Shown in pieces: positions 59,451 through 64,000 of a stretch of DNA of 64,000 nucleotides. Below the pieces are notes generated by a model, which was not told where the DNA came from, ran no database searches, and saw only the letters and a program-made list of their open reading frames with translations. Numbering within the stretch: position 1 is the stretch's first letter; each line of letters starts with the position of its first letter. The stretch spans positions 992,001 through 1,056,000 of the forward strand of contig JACONQ010000007.1 of the NCBI GenBank assembly GCA_014281115.1. Reading direction: 5' to 3'. The stretch is from Laburnicola sp. R22_1. Lineage: Eukaryota; Ascomycota; Dothideomycetes; Pleosporales; Didymosphaeriaceae. The position numbers and the translations under genes are program-made.

Positions 59451-61663
59451 CAAAAAAAGCGCGTTTAAACTACTAAGCGAGCTTGGCGGTCTTAGCGCGC
59501 ATAGCTTCTATATACAAAGTTAATTTATATAAAGACCACAGTTAGAACTTTAGAGAAGGAATAAAACTTTAGCGCGGCAATGCTGCAAGCTATTGTTCCT
59601 TTATTATCCTAATTATTGCAAACCTACTATCTAGATTATTATAAATAATACAAGTTAATATGTTAATAAGTATATACTATTTCTTATAAGTAGTATAAGA
59701 GTAACACATACTAGATATACTATTACTCTATTATTGCATTAAGATTATCCTTAATAAAACCCTTACTATTACTTTACATTCTACTATCTACTTAAGTATT
59801 ATTCCTAAATTATCTAACGCTAATATACTTAGTAACACTAAAGAGTACACGCTAAAGATTTGTAATGCTGCTCTTAAGGTAACTACGCTAGAGTTCTATT
59901 CTGTCTATTAGATACTTATTTAGCGCGAGAGACAGGTATACTTAACTATCTATAAGGCAGTCCTAGTGTACTAGTTAGGTTGGTAGCTTATCTAGTTTGT
60001 AAAAGACTATAAGATTAAATTTCCACTCTAGTAGGCGCAATTACTCTTTGTTAGTAACAGAATCCTCTAGTAGAAGACACAGAAAAAGGACAATAGGATT
60101 TTTATTAATAAGCTCTAGTGTAGTAAGAGTATTATATAGATCTATAAGATTTTTCTAGCTATTATAGTAGTATTAGCTTATCTAAGTAAGTATACTATAT
60201 AAGCGGCGTGCAAGCATAGATAGTTAATAATACTAATGGCAATAATCTAAATAGGCTATATACAGCGTAAGTAAATCTTGTGTAGATAGAGAACTTATAG
60301 AGTATAGGCAAAGTATAAGTAAGTTTAAGACTTAAACTATTATCGCATTATTAGATAATATTTAAGGTTAGTTTTTAATTAGAATTAGGTGCCGTACATA
60401 GTATATAATAATCTTTTATCTTAACCTACTTTAATCTTAAACTAAAAAAACAGGTCAAAAAAGGTATTTAGCAAGCCGACACTATAGCCTATAACTTAGC
60501 TTAAATATTAAAATTAAAGGCAAATAAGTATATAACCTACTATACAACTACTTTAAAAACTAATTAAGAAATATAAAACTAGTATAGTCTTATTATAGAC
60601 ATATAATTAGGTTTAATAAAGAAATTAATATTTATTATATAAAAATTCGTTATTGTAAAGAGTAACTTAAAGTTTTAAAATAAAAGTTACGTATAGTCTA
60701 AACTTATATTTTAAAACTAAAACACGCTCCTTATTTAGCTTTCTAAAGTAATTTAATTAACTATTACTAGTATATAGCCTTTAACCTATTTATATCTTAG
60801 ACTATTCCCTTTATTAGATAAGCTAAATTATACAATTTTAACACTAATTCTTCCCTTAATTATTAAACAAGTCTAGTTATTTATAGGCCTCTATAGCTAT
60901 TAAGCTATATTATTTACTTTAAACCTTAATAACTATGATATTCTATATAATATCTTTTATTTATAAACCTACTCTAAAATATACTACTAATAATAATCTT
61001 TATTATATAAAAACACCTAATATAAACAGTTTTAAAGGTAATAGTCAAAATAAGATTATAAATAATAGTATATAAAAGCTATTAATTAGATTTAAGTCCT
61101 ACTATACAAAACTACGTGTGTTTATTATCTTTAGTAGAAGCTTAAAAGTAATACTTAAAAAATTATCTACTCTTTTTTAACTTTATTACTATAGTATAGA
61201 AAGTTCTTTAGCTATTTAATAATATCTACTTTAATAATAAAAAAGCAGTTAAAGCTAAATAAGAACTATAGTTAGATAGTTTAGTTTAAAAGAGTAAAGA
61301 AATAGTTGCTAAATAGGAATTACGCTTTCTTAGTATTATTAACCTACTAGAATATACCAGCTTACTTAAAATTAAATATACTTAACGCTTTACATATTTC
61401 TACTTAACTAGTTAGACCTTTATTAGCACTTTTACTAATAATATATTCTATACCTTTATTATTAAGACTATAAACTTAAAAGTAGTTAACTTATAAATTA
61501 GGGCTAGATATACTTCTATATATAAAACTATAATAGTATTCTTTATAATAGCCTATAGTACTATAACTAGTGTATTATAAAAACTAGCTACTAAGGCTTT
61601 TGTATTTGTTAGTAAAAATTATAGTTAAAATTACTTTAAGCTCTAGCGTTTAGTAAAGGTTAA

Positions 61664-61708
61664 AGCCTACTTTAAATATAATAAAACTAGGCACTATAAC
61701 TCTAAGCC
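61664..61708 (+). pseudogene. possible Gag zinc-knuckle remnant
   Basis: The plus strand reads AYFKYNKTRHYNSKP. If the two Tyr and the Arg are G-to-A changes of Cys, Cys and Gly, this is a retroviral-type CX2CX4HX4C knuckle of an LTR element whose Gag would lie in about 60500-61760. The call is by resemblance only. Confidence 0.35.
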
Positions 61709-63056
61709 TAACCTACTATATAAAGATGAAGTTACTACTTTAACTAGTTAAATTTAATACCTAAGTATTATCTATAAAGTACTTATAGAATCTAACCCAA
61801 ATAACTTTTATAATTAAGACTATTTTTAGAAAGTTATAACTAAAGAAGATAAGCTATTAAATTTTTAAAGGCTTTTTTATATAACTATGTATAAAAGCTT
61901 CCCTCCTAGGCAGGAGTATAAACTGCCTCTACTTATTTAGTTTTTAAGTAGCCTCACTATATTTAATTACTGCGTTTTTCTATTACGTTACTAGCGCCTA
62001 TATAACGTAATATTATGTAACATTATATATAAGCGCTAAGCCCTAGAATTAGAGCGCGTTAAAGGTTTTCTAACGTCTCCTCCTAGCTTCTAAGATAACT
62101 AACCCTATAATAATAACGCCCTAACTTACTTGCCTATCTACCGTGTTACTAAATAATTAATACTACCTTATAACCTTTTACTATATTACTAAATAATTAA
62201 CTACTTAGAACTTTTATTCTACTCTACTATTATAATATATAACAAATTGCACGCACGCCTACTTCTAACACTAAATAGCACCCTACTATTCTCTACTAAT
62301 AACCTATTAACCTCTAGATACCTAGCTATTACTCTACCTATTTTCAATAGAAATTCTATACTATAAGTGTATACCTATATATTTTCTACACCTCTAGCAC
62401 CTACTTAGTATAGCTATTACTATTATTATAGAAGTAATAAGCTATTAATTAGAGATCTAATATTGCTTATAGCCCTTAGTAGTAATTACTCCTATAAGCT
62501 ACGTAGTAGTATATAGCTACTAGCCTAGACTTTTACTTTATAAAAATATCTATATTCTTTTAGTCCTTATTCTTAATAGTTATAAGTATCTTATACCTAA
62601 ACTAGTATAAGGTAATCTATATTATAAGGCTTATTCTATCTTTAATTCTAAACTTCTACTTAAGAAGATACATATTCTCCTTACTATAGTAATCTAACTC
62701 TATAGTAGCTATTTACTCGCTATATAGGTTTCTAGTAAATAATATATAGTTTTTAATATCTAGTAGCGTGTAGCTATTATACCTAGCTATATTATACCTA
62801 GCCATATTATTATTTACGTCTTCTAGGTAGGGCGCAATACTATATATCTAGTAGCAATAGCGTTTTTAGAGTAAGAAATAAATATAGCTTAGATTTTTAG
62901 GTCTTATGCAATAATTAAATATACTATATAGTAGATAGATAAACACTTAATTTATATCTAGTTATAAATTTTATATTTTATGCGCGTAGGCAACTATATA
63001 TTATATTATTAACTACCTTTAGTATAAAGGGCTAATTTGCATATGCTAATAAATAG

Positions 63057-63206
63057 TTATAGTTTGATTTTTTTTGCGACTAAGGGGTTTCTAATAAAAA
63101 TATTATAGTAATAGCAGATATCCCTCCTGCTATTGTATACACAGAAAAGCGTTTTAAGGTAGTATTAACAAAAAGAGTTAGCGCGTTACAAGCGAGCTAT
63201 AAATAG
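63057..63206 (-). repeat. right arm of ~145-bp inverted repeat pair
   Basis: Its reverse complement matches 56321-56466, including CGCTAACTCTTTT and CCTTAAAACGCTTTT. The arms enclose ~6.6 kb. Confidence 0.65.
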
Positions 63207-63490
63207 TTATAATAAATAGTCTCTAGCCTAACCTATCTCTAAGCTACTTTACTTTATTTAATGCGTTTTTAGCACACCTATAGCTTTCCCTTATAGTATT
63301 ATACTATATACTAAAAGGTCTATAATATTTCTCTTCCTAATGTATAAAAGCTTAAATAGTATAATACTTAGTCATACTTATAAGCTCTTTATACTTATAT
63401 TTATAAATTTTAAAATATTATTAGTTTTACTACCTAGAACGTAAGTCTATATTTATTATATTAAATTTTTACTATAATGCTAAGCCTTAT

Positions 63491-63580
63491 AACTCTCTGG
63501 CTTGCGTTAGGAGGCGGGGAGCCAAAGATGTGCGCGTTATTAACTCAGTCACGTGTATTTACATAGTATCTCACAGAGCT
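63491..63580. other. un-RIPed pocket in AT-rich block
   Basis: About 90 bp with normal CA/TG content and GC-rich stretches (GGAGGCGGGGAGCC, CAGTCACGTG) inside otherwise RIPed DNA. No coding sense. It could be a single-copy remnant or a late insertion. Confidence 0.4.
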
Positions 63581-64000
63581 AGTATATAGAAAAAAAGGTT
63601 GTAGCTAGATTTTCTTTTACTATAGTATAGTTACGGAATATAGCTTTATTTATAAAAAAAAAGTCTTATAAACTAGTCTACACAACTTATCTTTAAGATT
63701 TAAGTTAAACTATTTTAGGCCTAATAATAGGTTAAAGCCTACTAATTTATAGATATAAAAGCTAACAATAGTTTTATAAGCAACTAATTTATATAATAAT
63801 ATTAGCTTAAAACCTATAAGGTATAATTACCTATTACTCTTTTACTTATAAATAGAAAGCTAGTAGAAAAGATTATTACTATTATAAACTTTATCTTTTA
63901 GTATAGTATATATATATATATTAGTAAGTCTATTATATTATTAATATAAGTAATTTTAATATAATCCTTAGAATAGACTAAATAAAGTAATAGTTTTTTT

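Larger units (their letters stand above)
54540..64000. repeat. AT-rich RIP-degraded repeat block
   Basis: No open frame of useful length occurs in either direction for about 9.4 kb. CpA/TpG are depleted and TpA is in excess. Only fragments can be told apart: the MITE-like element, dispersed-repeat copies, a pair of long inverted repeats, a 12-bp tandem array and a possible Gag zinc-knuckle remnant (each listed). A Lys/Asn-rich minus-strand remnant near 58430-58950 may be another Gag. The block continues off the right edge. Confidence 0.8.

Noticed and set aside
1..64000. secondary-metabolite gene cluster (FAD oxidase plus Zn2Cys6 regulator)
   Set aside because: No polyketide or peptide synthetase, terpene or P450 gene; neighbours are housekeeping and signalling genes.
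54540..64000. telomere or centromere
   Set aside because: No TTAGGG arrays; base pattern is explained by RIPed dispersed repeats. Centromeric function cannot be judged from sequence.

Overview
This is a filamentous ascomycete (Pezizomycotina) chromosome segment, probably Dothideomycetes-like. The evidence is short 48-150 bp spliceosomal introns with CTAAC-type branch sites, a Zn2Cys6 regulator, a fungal Dicer, and a sharp split between gene-rich GC-balanced DNA and very AT-rich, gene-free DNA. In the AT-rich DNA, CpA/TpG has been converted to TpA, the signature of repeat-induced point mutation (RIP). Family assignments come from reading the sequence only; no search was run.

Layout. 1-3344: RIP-degraded repeat block that continues off the left edge. 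3345-31628: gene island holding, in order, a secreted LVIVD-repeat protein (-), a HAD phosphatase (-), a secreted LPMO-like chitin-binding type-4 protein (+), an FAD-dependent amine/amino-acid oxidase-like enzyme (-), a complete Dicer-like protein 1 (-), Tap42 (+), an IAH1-type SGNH esterase (-), a hamartin/Tsc1 homologue (+), Asa1 (-) and a Zn2Cys6 transcription factor (+). 31637-34768: a decayed hAT transposon with an exact 8-bp target duplication. 35592-36581: a multi-pass rhodopsin-domain membrane protein. 37532-48622: a four-element nested transposon stack. An outer pogo/Fot-type element contains two further pogo-type elements (each ~1.85 kb, TA target duplications), and one of these contains a nearly intact Ty1/copia retrotransposon with LTRs identical by eye. 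49171-54434: second gene island with She9/Mdm33 (-), a phosphoserine-phosphatase-like HAD (+), NECAP (+) and a GILT-family protein (-). About 54540-64000: RIP-degraded repeats with a MITE-like inverted repeat, several copies of one ~110-bp dispersed repeat, and a pair of ~145-bp inverted repeats 6.6 kb apart.

How the genes relate. Three neighbours (tap42, tsc1, asa1, within 17.6-28.6 kb) all belong to TOR signalling: a TORC1 effector, a TORC1 inhibitor subunit and an ASTRA/TTT-associated factor. This may be chance, but it is testable by synteny. The Dicer and the RIP-mutated repeats represent two separate genome-defence layers. The copia element is un-RIPed although it sits inside RIPed pogo elements, so it arrived after they were mutated.

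The most unusual gene structures are a 10-nt microexon next to a GC-AG intron in the IAH1-type gene, and a last tsc1 intron whose retention would swap the protein's C-terminus. The transposon boundaries were fixed to the base from terminal repeats and target duplications, so the order of insertion can be read directly.
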